From positions 124,001 to 188,000 of the forward strand of contig MEOL01000037.1 in the NCBI GenBank assembly GCA_001769215.1: 64,000 nt of DNA, given 5' to 3'. This document shows, in pieces, positions 8,247 through 16,118 of the stretch. Source of the stretch: Bacteroidetes bacterium GWF2_41_31. Lineage in GTDB: Bacteria; Bacteroidota; Bacteroidia; Bacteroidales; F082. The notes below the pieces were generated by a model. It saw only the letters and a program-made list of their open reading frames with translations, made no database searches and was not told the DNA's origin. The position numbers were made by a program, and so were the translations under genes. Positions within the stretch are counted from its first letter, which is position 1. Each line of letters opens with the position of its first letter.

Positions 8247-9256
8247 AATATTCACAAATTGAACATATTGCCACTTATTACCCCTTACATGTATTGACCA
8301 ATGCAAGCCTTCAGGAAGAGTTTCCTGAATTTAAAATACAGGAAATGACCCGGTTAACGGGTGTTTCAAACCGGCATATTACTGCAAAAAACGAAACTTC
8401 CGTTGACATGGGAGCCAAAGCGGTGGAACGGCTATTTGCTGAATTTAACGTGGATACGGATGAAATTGGCTACCTTTTGTTTTGTTCAGCCGGAGGTGAT
8501 TATATTACGCCCCCATCGGCCTGCATCCTGCACGACAGAGTTGACTTGCCTGCCCATTGCGGGGCCTTGGATTTTAACCAGGGGTGTACGGGATTTTTAT
8601 ATGGATTAAATCTGGCAGACAGTTTAATTGGCGCGGGACAGACAAAAAAAGTTCTGCTCGTTACCTCGGAGGCCATTACCAAGACCATTCATCCCAAGGA
8701 CAAAGCCAACCACTCTATTTTTGGAGATGCAGCTGCCGCCACTTTAATTTCGGCGCGAGATACAAGTGTTTTGTCAGGTGATTTCATTTTTGGTACCGAT
8801 GGCAGCAGACATGAGCACATCATCATCAGAGAAGGCAGGGAACGTAACCCGTTGTTTAACAATGATGCTCGTGATTTTGTCGATAAACAGGGCAATATAC
8901 GCAATCACCGCAACTTTTATATGAATGGTTCGGAGGTATTTAATTTTTCAGTAGCCAAGGCTCCTGAACTGGTCGATGGGTTGTTGTCCCGATATCAGAT
9001 GACATTTGATGAGGTGGATTTGTTTATTTTTCATCAGGCCAATCGAATCATCTTAGAAACCATTGGCCGTAAGCTTAAAATCCCTGAAAATAAATTAATT
9101 ATCGAAATTCAGGATACGGGCAATACGGTTTCGTCCACCATACCCATTGCTTTAAAAAAGCTCGAGCAAAAAGGGCTCCTCAAACGAGGCATGACCTTGT
9201 TACTTGCCGGATTTGGTGTGGGCTTTTCGTGGGGAGGAACCATAATAAAATATTAG
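8243..9256 (+). CDS. 3-oxoacyl-ACP synthase III (FabH-like)
   Basis: This is a thiolase-fold condensing enzyme that joins an acyl-CoA or acyl-ACP primer with malonyl-ACP. In its 337 residues the catalytic triad is visible: Cys115 in DFNQGCTGFLYG, His264 in FHQANR, and Asn294 in DTGNTVSSTIP. The C-terminal GFGVGFSWG is typical of the family. The start codon overlaps the stop of the TMTC-like gene. Since fabH for general fatty acid synthesis normally sits with plsX, accD or rpmF, this copy is more likely dedicated to the product of this locus, together with the acyl-AMP ligase. It is not HMG-CoA synthase: the active-site context of that enzyme is absent. Confidence 0.88.
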   Translation: MKYSQIEHIATYYPLHVLTNASLQEEFPEFKIQEMTRLTGVSNRHITAKNETSVDMGAKAVERLFAEFNVDTDEIGYLLFCSAGGDYITPPSACILHDRVDLPAHCGALDFNQGCTGFLYGLNLADSLIGAGQTKKVLLVTSEAITKTIHPKDKANHSIFGDAAAATLISARDTSVLSGDFIFGTDGSRHEHIIIREGRERNPLFNNDARDFVDKQGNIRNHRNFYMNGSEVFNFSVAKAPELVDGLLSRYQMTFDEVDLFIFHQANRIILETIGRKLKIPENKLIIEIQDTGNTVSSTIPIALKKLEQKGLLKRGMTLLLAGFGVGFSWGGTIIKY

Positions 9257-9298
9257 CGAATAGCTCCTCAAGGTTTCTCATCCCGATTGTTTCCTTAT

Positions 9299-10177
9299 TT
9301 ACATTGCAGCCACTCTGTCGAGCATTTCAACAATCAGGTGTTTCATGCTTTCTTTGTAATTGGGATTGAATTGGTTGGTTGTCCTATTGGCGATGACGTC
9401 GCAAACGGTAAGTGCCTGATGTCCCAGCATGGCTGAGATAACATAAAGTGCCGAAGTTTCCATTTCAAAATTCGATACCCGGTATCCATTCCATGAGAAT
9501 TGAGTGGCTCTTGGAATAAATGTTTTGTCCAAAACGGCTAACCGAAGCTCCCTTCCCTGAGGAGCATAAAATCCCGGTGCCGTCAATGTAATACCCTTTT
9601 TCATACCTGCTCCCAGTTTTGACAACAATACGGGAGATGCTTCAATGCCGTAGGGTCGTGGGAGATCAGGGTCTGCACTCACCTGTGAAATAAAACTGGC
9701 GGTCATGTCCATGTTGATGGTTTCCGGTCCTTTTTCATAAAAATAAGCCAGTCCGTCCAGACCAATGGCAGCAGCCGAAACAAGAAAAGAATCTACTACC
9801 GGAATGTCCTCCTGAAGCGCCCCGGATGTGCCAATCCGGATGAGGTTCAACGATGTCAGGTGTTCTTTCGGTTTTAATTGATCAATATCAATGTTAAACA
9901 AGGCATCAACTTCGTTTAAAACAATTTCGATGTTGTCAGGCCCCATGCCGGTTGACATCACGCTCATTCGCTTTCCTTTGTAGACCCCTGTGTAAGTGAT
10001 CATTTCACGGTTTTGACGGTGTAGCTCAACCGTATCGAAATAGTCGGAAATCGTCTTTGCCCTTCCGGGATCACCGACCAGGAAAATGTTTTCAGCCAAT
10101 TCGCCAGGGTGCAGGTGGATATGATAAATGGAGCCATCATTATTCCGAACCAGTTCAGCGTGATTTATCTTCTTCAT
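9299..10177 (-). CDS. Nucleoside phosphorylase, uridine phosphorylase-like
   Basis: This cytoplasmic salvage enzyme cleaves a nucleoside with phosphate to a free base and (deoxy)ribose-1-phosphate. The 292-residue product is a PNP/UDP fold: FLVGDPGRAKTISDYF near residue 30 is the phosphate-binding loop, MSTGMGPDNIEIVLNE follows, IRIGTSGAL is the second phosphate motif, and SNFEMETSALYVIS is the ribose-binding segment. I chose the ATG at 10177; the longer frame to 10234 would overlap the divergent stress-protein gene and adds an unconserved-looking leader. Uridine is the most likely substrate, but purine-specific relatives share these motifs. Confidence 0.87.
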   Translation of the reverse strand: MKKINHAELVRNNDGSIYHIHLHPGELAENIFLVGDPGRAKTISDYFDTVELHRQNREMITYTGVYKGKRMSVMSTGMGPDNIEIVLNEVDALFNIDIDQLKPKEHLTSLNLIRIGTSGALQEDIPVVDSFLVSAAAIGLDGLAYFYEKGPETINMDMTASFISQVSADPDLPRPYGIEASPVLLSKLGAGMKKGITLTAPGFYAPQGRELRLAVLDKTFIPRATQFSWNGYRVSNFEMETSALYVISAMLGHQALTVCDVIANRTTNQFNPNYKESMKHLIVEMLDRVAAM

Positions 10178-10233
10178 AGTGTGTAAATCAAAAAAAGAAA
10201 TAAGTAAGTTTGCAAAGATAACGTTAAACCTCA

Positions 10234-11121
10234 ATGTTTATGCTAACTTTACCTGAAACCATACTTGTGCCCATAGATTTTAACGAGCAGTCGATGCATG
10301 CCATGAATCGATCATACGACTTCGCCCGTTTTTTAGGACTTGAAATAGTACTTCTATATGTATTTGAAAACCAAGAATATGCCGATTCTTTTTTTACAAA
10401 GGATGAATTGGTAAGCAAAATAACAGGCCAGCTTACCCAAACAGCAAACGAAGTTCATGAAAAAATAGGGCTTAAAGTGACTACACAACTCAAGACGGGT
10501 AAAGTGTACGAAGAAGTGCTGAAAACCGCCAGGGAAGTGAATTCCAGGTATATTTTGATGGGGACAAACAGTGCCTCTGAAAATCTGCGAATGGATAAAA
10601 ACCAATTGGGCAGCAACACATCAAAAATTATCCGTCAATCACCCATTCCTGTGATAACCATAAATGGCAAAGAGAAGTTTCGGTTCTGTCATAATATACT
10701 CCTTCCACTTGATTTAACCAAAGAAACCAGGCAGAAAGTGACCTATGCTATTGAACTTGCGAGACGTTTTGGTGCAGGTATAAAAGTGGTTTCTGTGCTT
10801 TGGTCTAAGCACGACAAGGAAATTAAAAGCGAATTGGTTCTTCAGATGGATCAGGTGCAACGATTTATTGAAAATGAAAATATCAGGTGCACCAGCCAGT
10901 TGATAGAGACAGAAGGTGGACAGAAGATGCTGGTGCCCGGTTTGTTGCAATATGTTGACGAACAAGGTGATGTGGATTTAATTATGATCATGACACAACA
11001 AGAGAACAAACTGATAGAATATTTCCTCGGATCGGCCGCCCAGTCCATTATCCGCATGTCGAAAGTGGCGGTGATGTCGATCACACCATTTGAATTGGGA
11101 ACTTTCGAGTTAACTTTCTAA
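10234..11121 (+). CDS. Universal stress protein with two Usp domains
   Basis: The 295-residue protein is a tandem UspA-type fold. Domain 1 spans about residues 5-145 (ILVPIDFNEQSMHAMNRS at its first strand and helix) and domain 2 about residues 150-285 (NILLPLDLTKETRQKVTYA). Members bind ATP or act as stress-signalling proteins in the cytoplasm; here the G-x2-G-x9-G(S/T) loop is imperfect in both halves, so ATP binding is not assured. ATG at 10234 is used; a second in-frame ATG at 10240 is equally possible. It sits 25 bases upstream of cinA. Confidence 0.88.
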   Translation: MFMLTLPETILVPIDFNEQSMHAMNRSYDFARFLGLEIVLLYVFENQEYADSFFTKDELVSKITGQLTQTANEVHEKIGLKVTTQLKTGKVYEEVLKTAREVNSRYILMGTNSASENLRMDKNQLGSNTSKIIRQSPIPVITINGKEKFRFCHNILLPLDLTKETRQKVTYAIELARRFGAGIKVVSVLWSKHDKEIKSELVLQMDQVQRFIENENIRCTSQLIETEGGQKMLVPGLLQYVDEQGDVDLIMIMTQQENKLIEYFLGSAAQSIIRMSKVAVMSITPFELGTFELTF

Positions 11122-11146
11122 TTCTAAATCAATAACCCTTTTTATC

Positions 11147-12403
11147 ATGGTATTTACCGAAATTATCAGCATTGGAGATGAATTGCTGATCGGACAGGTT
11201 GTGAACACCAATGCCAGTTGGATGGCTTCGGAACTCAATAAAAATGGCATCAACGTTGTTCAGATAACGGCCATCAGCGATCGGAAGGAACATATTTGGA
11301 AAGCGCTTGATGAAGCCCTTGAACGTGGGCAGATTGTTATACTGACAGGCGGACTTGGCCCCACGAAAGATGATATCACCAAACCTGCACTGGCTTCCTA
11401 TTTTGATTCAAAAATGGTCTTCCATCAACCTACCTATGAGCACATTAAAAAGTTGTTCGCGGAACGCAACTATCCTGTGACGGATGTCAATCGTCTTCAG
11501 GCAGAAATCCCGGAGAAATGTATCCCTTTGGTAAATCCGCATGGAACTGCTCCCGGTATGTGGTTCGAAAAGGAAGGCAAAATAGTAGTCTCCTTGCCGG
11601 GTGTCCCATTTGAGATGAAATCCCTGATCACTGATGAAGTAATTCCCCGCCTGAAACAAAAATTGGCTCTGGGAACCATCTATCATAAAACAACGATGAC
11701 CCATGGAATGGGGGAATCAGCATTGGCAGAGTTGATCAGTGATTGGGAATCGGCTTTGCCTGAAACTATAAAACTGGCTTACCTTCCTCAACCCGGGATT
11801 GTGCGGTTACGACTCTCTGTTTCAGGCGATCAGGATAGTAAACTAAAGGAAGCTGTTGATGAGCAATGCAGGCAATTAGGCACCATCATACCAGATTTGA
11901 TATTTGGCTATGACGATCTCACAATGGAGGAAGTGGTAGGGAATTATTTGAAAAAATCAGGCAAGACGCTTTCGGCAGCAGAAAGTTGTACAGGAGGTTA
12001 TCTTTCGCACCTGATTACCAGCATACCAGGAAGTTCGGCTTATTTTAAAGGCTCGGTGGTAAGTTATACCAACGAAGCAAAAATTGAACTCTTGGGTGTT
12101 CCCGAGCAAAATATTATTAAATATGGCGCTGTAAGCCAGGAGGTTGCCGAAGCCATGGCACTGGGGGCCTTAAACCGGTTTTCTTCGGATTATGCACTTG
12201 CCATCAGTGGCATAGCCGGACCGGATGGAGGCACACCGGACAAACCCGTAGGAACGGTTTGGATTGCAATGGCTTCATCCAATGGGATAACATCCCGACT
12301 GTTTCATTATGGGGAACATCGGGGTCGAAATATTCGAAGGTCAGCCCTTTCGGCCCTCAATATGTTACGGCTTGAGCTGAAATTGAGACAAACGGGGGAA
12401 TAA
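11147..12403 (+). CDS. cinA: CinA family protein (NMN deamidase/ADP-ribose pyrophosphatase type)
   Basis: The 418-residue product has both usual modules. The N-terminal molybdopterin-binding-like (COG1058) domain covers about residues 1-170, with EIISIGDELLIGQVVNTNA and LTGGLGPTKDDITKPAL. The C-terminal CinA domain, from about 260, contains SAAESCTGGYLSHLI and the AISGIAGPDGGTPDKPVG motif. C-terminal domains of this family deamidate nicotinamide mononucleotide in pyridine-nucleotide recycling, while the N-terminal domain hydrolyses ADP-ribose in some species. Length is normal. It is followed by a strong terminator shared with fabD. Confidence 0.93.
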   Translation: MVFTEIISIGDELLIGQVVNTNASWMASELNKNGINVVQITAISDRKEHIWKALDEALERGQIVILTGGLGPTKDDITKPALASYFDSKMVFHQPTYEHIKKLFAERNYPVTDVNRLQAEIPEKCIPLVNPHGTAPGMWFEKEGKIVVSLPGVPFEMKSLITDEVIPRLKQKLALGTIYHKTTMTHGMGESALAELISDWESALPETIKLAYLPQPGIVRLRLSVSGDQDSKLKEAVDEQCRQLGTIIPDLIFGYDDLTMEEVVGNYLKKSGKTLSAAESCTGGYLSHLITSIPGSSAYFKGSVVSYTNEAKIELLGVPEQNIIKYGAVSQEVAEAMALGALNRFSSDYALAISGIAGPDGGTPDKPVGTVWIAMASSNGITSRLFHYGEHRGRNIRRSALSALNMLRLELKLRQTGE

Positions 12404-12413
12404 AAATTATGTT

Positions 12414-12451
12414 AAAACAAAAAAGCCGGCATCTACCGGCTTTTTTGTTTT
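12414..12451. terminator. Bidirectional intrinsic terminator between cinA and fabD
   Basis: A perfect 16-base-pair stem (12414-12429 with 12436-12451) has a six-base loop. The GCCGG/CCGGC core is flanked by A-rich and T-rich arms, so it works in both directions; its right arm reaches the fabD stop codon. Confidence 0.9.
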
Positions 12452-13331
12452 ATATTCCTGCACTCATTGTTACCACCTTACGGTCAATCTTCTTAAATAG
12501 CCCCTGAAGCACAGTTCCCGGACCCACTTCAACAATATTGTTTGCGCCGTCAGCAATCATATTTTGCATGGTCTTCGTCCATCTAACGGGCGAAGTCAAC
12601 TGTTTTATCAGGTTGTTTTTTATAATCTCCGGGTCGGTTACCGATTGTCCGGTTACATTCTGATAAATAGAACAAATTCCTTTATTGAATTTTGTAGTGT
12701 TGATAGCTTCACCCAATTCAATGCGGGCAGGCTCCATCAACGGAGAATGAAATGCCCCTCCCACTTTAAGAATCATGGCTCTTTTGGCACCTGCGGCGGT
12801 ACATTTTTCAATGGCTTGTTCAATACCGGCAACCGAACCTGAAATCACCAACTGCCCCGGACTGTTATAATTTGCAGGGACAACAACATCATGAATGCCT
12901 CCACAAATTCGCTCAACCTCTTCATCAGGCAACCCCAGTATGGCAGCCATGGTCGATGGCTCAGCCTCACAAGCTTTTTGCATGGCTGCGGCTCTTTTGG
13001 CCACCAGTTTCAGGCCATCTTCAAATGTGAGAACCCCAATAGCTACCAGCGCGCTAAACTCACCCAACGAGTGGCCTGCAACCATATCTGGTTTAAAATC
13101 TTCGCCCATCACAGCAGCTAAAATAACCGAATGAAGAAAGATGGCAGGCTGAGTTACATTGGTCTGCTTCAGTTCGTCTTCAGTACCATCAAACATGATG
13201 TCAGTAATTTTAAATTTTAAAAGGCTGTTGGCCTTTTGAAACATTTCTTTGGCTTTGGGCGACTTTTCAAAAAGGTCTTTGCCCATACCGACATACTGAG
13301 CTCCCTGACCGGGAAAAACATACGCGTTCAT
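12450..13331 (-). CDS. fabD: Malonyl-CoA:ACP transacylase FabD
   Basis: This enzyme moves the malonyl group from CoA to acyl carrier protein for fatty acid elongation in the cytoplasm. The 293-residue sequence opens with YVFPGQGAQYVGMG, carries the nucleophile elbow GHSLGE with Ser88, a GGAFHSPLME histidine motif, and the terminal VEVGPGTVLQGL. Length and motif order are normal for FabD. It is separated from the upstream BI-1 gene by 125 bases with no recognised promoter, so it may be transcribed alone. With the KAS III at 8243-9256 it is one of two type II fatty-acid-synthesis-type genes in the window. Confidence 0.95.
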   Translation of the reverse strand: MNAYVFPGQGAQYVGMGKDLFEKSPKAKEMFQKANSLLKFKITDIMFDGTEDELKQTNVTQPAIFLHSVILAAVMGEDFKPDMVAGHSLGEFSALVAIGVLTFEDGLKLVAKRAAAMQKACEAEPSTMAAILGLPDEEVERICGGIHDVVVPANYNSPGQLVISGSVAGIEQAIEKCTAAGAKRAMILKVGGAFHSPLMEPARIELGEAINTTKFNKGICSIYQNVTGQSVTDPEIIKNNLIKQLTSPVRWTKTMQNMIADGANNIVEVGPGTVLQGLFKKIDRKVVTMSAGI

Positions 13332-13456
13332 AAAAAAGGGATTTATATATCAATCTATTATCATGATGACTGTCAACTTCGGGGTTTTATAAGTTAATTA
13401 AGTTTTCAATCATCAGATATTTCTGAATTTCGTTGTTAAGTAAGGTACTGTTGTCA

Positions 13457-14182
13457 TTATTTTCTGTTGCCAAAAAACCTCAGCAAAAATAAGAATAAAT
13501 TAATGAAATCAAGATATAATGTGAGTGCCCCGAAAATGGTCATTTTGCGCATGTTCTCGCTATCAGCCCCGGCACTGCTTCCAATTCGTTTTAGCTTTTG
13601 AACGTCATAAGCGGTAAGGCCTGTAAAAACAAGCACCCCGATAAAGCTGATGATGTAATCCATCTGCGAGCTCTGCATGAAAATATTGACCACGGAGGCA
13701 ATAATAATACCAACCAGTCCCATCATCATAATGCTGCCAAACTTTGTTAAATCAGTTTTTGTGGTGTATCCCAAAACCGCCATAAAGCCAAACATGCCGG
13801 TAGTAATTAAAAAGGTTTTGGCAATGGAGGGGAGGGTATACATAAAGAAGATAAAGCTTAGGCTCATACCCATCAGAATGGAGTAAACAACAAACACCAG
13901 GAGCAGGGTTGAAGCCGACATGCGGTTAAAGCCTGCCGACATCCACAATACCAGACCCAGCGGGGCTAGCATAACCACCCATCCCATCATGGTCATCCCG
14001 CCCGTTTCGGCATGATATAGTACGCTCATCAGTTCCGGGCTGGTGGCAAAAAACCAGGAGGTAAGTGCGGTAATACCCAGAGCGATGCCCATCCACATGA
14101 AAACCCCGGAAAGAAATGTTTGAGAAACAGAAATGGTTTCCTCGCGTGAGTTAGTATAGTTAATAGGATTTATTTGGTTCAT
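13457..14182 (-). CDS. Bax inhibitor-1 (BI-1/YccA) family membrane protein
   Basis: The 241-residue protein has seven predicted transmembrane helices and a short polar N-terminus. TAYDVQKLKRI near residue 190 and the acidic residue of FIGVLVFTGLTAYD fit the BI-1 family, whose bacterial structural representative is a pH-sensitive calcium leak channel. YccA-type members also modulate FtsH in Escherichia coli. ATG 14182 is used; nine bases upstream a TTG opens the frame but adds only three residues. No neighbour hints at a specific role. Confidence 0.9.
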   Translation of the reverse strand: MNQINPINYTNSREETISVSQTFLSGVFMWMGIALGITALTSWFFATSPELMSVLYHAETGGMTMMGWVVMLAPLGLVLWMSAGFNRMSASTLLLVFVVYSILMGMSLSFIFFMYTLPSIAKTFLITTGMFGFMAVLGYTTKTDLTKFGSIMMMGLVGIIIASVVNIFMQSSQMDYIISFIGVLVFTGLTAYDVQKLKRIGSSAGADSENMRKMTIFGALTLYLDFINLFLFLLRFFGNRK

Positions 14183-14267
14183 TTTGATCAATTTTTTTTA
14201 TTAAACGGAAAATTATTAAAAATATTCTTAATCAGATAATTGAAATTCTGGTTAATTCATAAAACAA

Positions 14268-14885
14268 TTAAGATAGTTTGGACGAAAGCAGGCTTATGAA
14301 TTCGGCCCTGGTTTCTGCACGATTAAACGCGCCTGTAAAATCACTGGTGGTAGTTACTGAACTTTGCTTCTGTACTCCACGCATCGACATACAAAGGTGT
14401 CTCGCCTCAATTACCACAGCTACTCCCAAAGGGTTCAGGGTGTTTTGAATGGCTTCTTTAATTTGTGAGGTCAGGCGTTCCTGCACTTGCAACCGGCGCG
14501 AATACGCTTCTACTACACGTGCTATTTTACTCAATCCTGTGATATAACCGTTTGGAATATAAGCCACATGCGCTTTACCTATAAAGGGAATCATGTGGTG
14601 TTCGCATAAACTGAAGATTTCGATGTCCTTAACTATGACCATCTCACGGTAGTCTTCCTTAAATTTAGCCGAAAGCAAAATTTCTTCCGGATTGTGATCG
14701 TAGCCTTGTGTTAAAAACTGAATCGATTTGGCAACACGAAGTGGTGTGTCGAGCAGCCCTTCGCGCAAAGGATCTTCCCCAATCAATTTTAATATCTCGT
14801 GGTAATGGTATTGTAGCTTTTTTAAATTTTCAGGGTCATAGGATTCCATCTTTTCGTAACCCAGTAAATGTTTTATCTTTTCCAT
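14268..14885 (-). CDS. folE: GTP cyclohydrolase I FolE
   Basis: FolE converts GTP to 7,8-dihydroneopterin triphosphate, the first step to folate and other pterins. The 205-residue product contains the zinc site motif [19 protein letters not shown] and [12 protein letters not shown] with the third zinc cysteine; [18 protein letters not shown] is the family opening. ATG 14885 is preferred over an upstream in-frame ATG at 14918, because homologues start near [12 protein letters not shown]-like sequence. The next gene upstream on the same strand is a pyruvoyl-tetrahydropterin synthase homologue 60 bases away, so the pair may make one pterin product. Confidence 0.95.
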   Translation of the reverse strand: MEKIKHLLGYEKMESYDPENLKKLQYHYHEILKLIGEDPLREGLLDTPLRVAKSIQFLTQGYDHNPEEILLSAKFKEDYREMVIVKDIEIFSLCEHHMIPFIGKAHVAYIPNGYITGLSKIARVVEAYSRRLQVQERLTSQIKEAIQNTLNPLGVAVVIEARHLCMSMRGVQKQSSVTTTSDFTGAFNRAETRAEFISLLSSKLS

Positions 14886-14945
14886 GAAAATGATATTTAT
14901 GGCCAAACAGCCCTTCAAAAAAGATGCCAGGGCATATTGGCAGAA

Positions 14946-15377
14946 TTAACCATTGGCATTGGATTCGTTTCCGTAGTATTCAATAAAATTATTTTCCGAC
15001 TCCGTAACCTTAACACAATGAAGCTTAGCACCTAGAAGCTTAATATGTGGATCCAAAACCTCCCAGATACTTACTGCCAGATTTTCCGTTGAAGCCAATT
15101 TATCGTACATAAAATCAACCTCCAGATTGATATTTTTGTGATCGATTTTACAAATAACTTCGTTTTGAATGATTGAACTCAACTGTTTTAGGTTAATTAA
15201 AAACCCGGTTTCGGGGTTGATTTCTCCTTTAGCAGTGACAAATACCTCATAATTGTGTCCATGCCAGTTCGGATTTGAACATTTCCCAAAGACCTCGTTG
15301 TTCCTTTCCTCGGTATAATCCTCCCTGAAAAGCCGATGGGCAGCGTTAAACCGTTCGCGCCGGGTAATATATATCAT
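14946..15377 (-). CDS. 6-pyruvoyl/6-carboxy-tetrahydropterin synthase family protein
   Basis: The 143-residue T-fold enzyme acts on dihydroneopterin triphosphate. Zinc ligands His14 (NAAHRL) and His39/His41 (HGH) are visible, with the catalytic Cys33 in KCSNPNWHGHNY. The spacing, Cys then five residues then HGH, is that of eukaryotic-type 6-pyruvoyl-tetrahydropterin synthases; QueD of Escherichia coli has Cys then three residues then HGH. A Glu near residue 133 (TESENNFIEYYG) completes the pterin anchor. Position immediately upstream of folE fits either tetrahydrobiopterin-type or preQ0 synthesis. ATG 15377 is chosen over ATG 15398. A minus-strand TATTTTTG box (15396-15403) lies 18 bases before this start. 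Confidence 0.88.
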   Translation of the reverse strand: MIYITRRERFNAAHRLFREDYTEERNNEVFGKCSNPNWHGHNYEVFVTAKGEINPETGFLINLKQLSSIIQNEVICKIDHKNINLEVDFMYDKLASTENLAVSIWEVLDPHIKLLGAKLHCVKVTESENNFIEYYGNESNANG

Positions 15378-15484
15378 GCTAAAATTATTTGACCACAAAA
15401 ATACATTTTTAAGTGGTCGTAGAAATATTAAATGATTTAGTTCGTTAAGAGGCTGACCCCTTAAATGAATTAATCAGACCCTCA

Positions 15485-15518
15485 TTTGGTCTTTTTACAA
15501 CAATTTACTATAAATTTG
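15485..15518 (+). promoter_or_regulatory. Promoter in front of the DUF4468/mevalonate run
   Basis: TTTG at 15485-15488 is followed after 22 bases by TAAATTTG at 15511-15518, 26 bases before the ATG at 15545. It matches the Bacteroidota consensus and could drive the following genes to 20388. Confidence 0.55.
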
Positions 15519-15544
15519 CTCAACTAACCAATGCTCAATGTATC

Positions 15545-16084
15545 ATGAATAAGCTAGTAGTGCTTTTTTTCGCGTTTGTCGGCTTCCATGTGAATGCACA
15601 GGAGCGTGACTTGTTTATCCCGGTTGACAGTGTTACGCAGTTGATTAAATTTCAGGGCGTGGTAGAGGAGCCGGGCGATCAATACGAACTTTTTAAGCGA
15701 TGTATTTATTGGCTTAATGATTATTATAAAGATCCTGTAAGGGTAACCTCGGTGCGCGACAAAGCAACAGGTAAAATAATTGGCCACCACCGATTCCGCA
15801 TTTACTTTTATGATAAGGACAGCATTAAAAAAGTTGGCGGCCAGATTAATTACACGTTTACCATTGAAATGAAAGACAATCGGTACCGTTATACCATTGA
15901 TGAATTGGTGTTAAAATCTCAAACCAATATTCCGGTTGAAAAATGGCTTGATAAAAATGACCCGGCTTACGATCCCCGATGGGATGGTTATCTGAGACAA
16001 ATTGCCGATTATGTAAATAATTGGGGCGAAATTTTAGAAGAAAAAATGAAACCCGAACGTCAAAAGGTAGAAGATACCTGGTAG
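15545..16084 (+). CDS. Exported DUF4468-like protein
   Basis: The 179-residue product has a signal peptide (cleavage about residue 18, VNAQ) and a compact alpha/beta domain. The pattern of a KFQGVVEEPG strand, a helix ELFKRCIYWLNDYYKDP, then RVTSVRDKATGKIIGHHRFRI strands and a C-terminal helix with paired acidic/basic residues resembles the DUF4468 family (TBP-like fold) common in Bacteroidota. It is likely periplasmic or surface-attached. No catalytic residues are evident. It precedes the mevalonate genes by 34 bases and probably shares their promoter, though no functional link is known. Confidence 0.6.
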   Translation: MNKLVVLFFAFVGFHVNAQERDLFIPVDSVTQLIKFQGVVEEPGDQYELFKRCIYWLNDYYKDPVRVTSVRDKATGKIIGHHRFRIYFYDKDSIKKVGGQINYTFTIEMKDNRYRYTIDELVLKSQTNIPVEKWLDKNDPAYDPRWDGYLRQIADYVNNWGEILEEKMKPERQKVEDTW

Positions 16085-16118
16085 GATCGATCAAATAATG
16101 AGTTATTGAAAATCTCTT

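Noticed and set aside
8243-9256. HMG-CoA synthase, which would complete the mevalonate cluster
   Set aside because: The active site is DFNQGCTGFLYG with FHQANR and DTGNT, that of KAS III; the HMG-CoA synthase context is absent.
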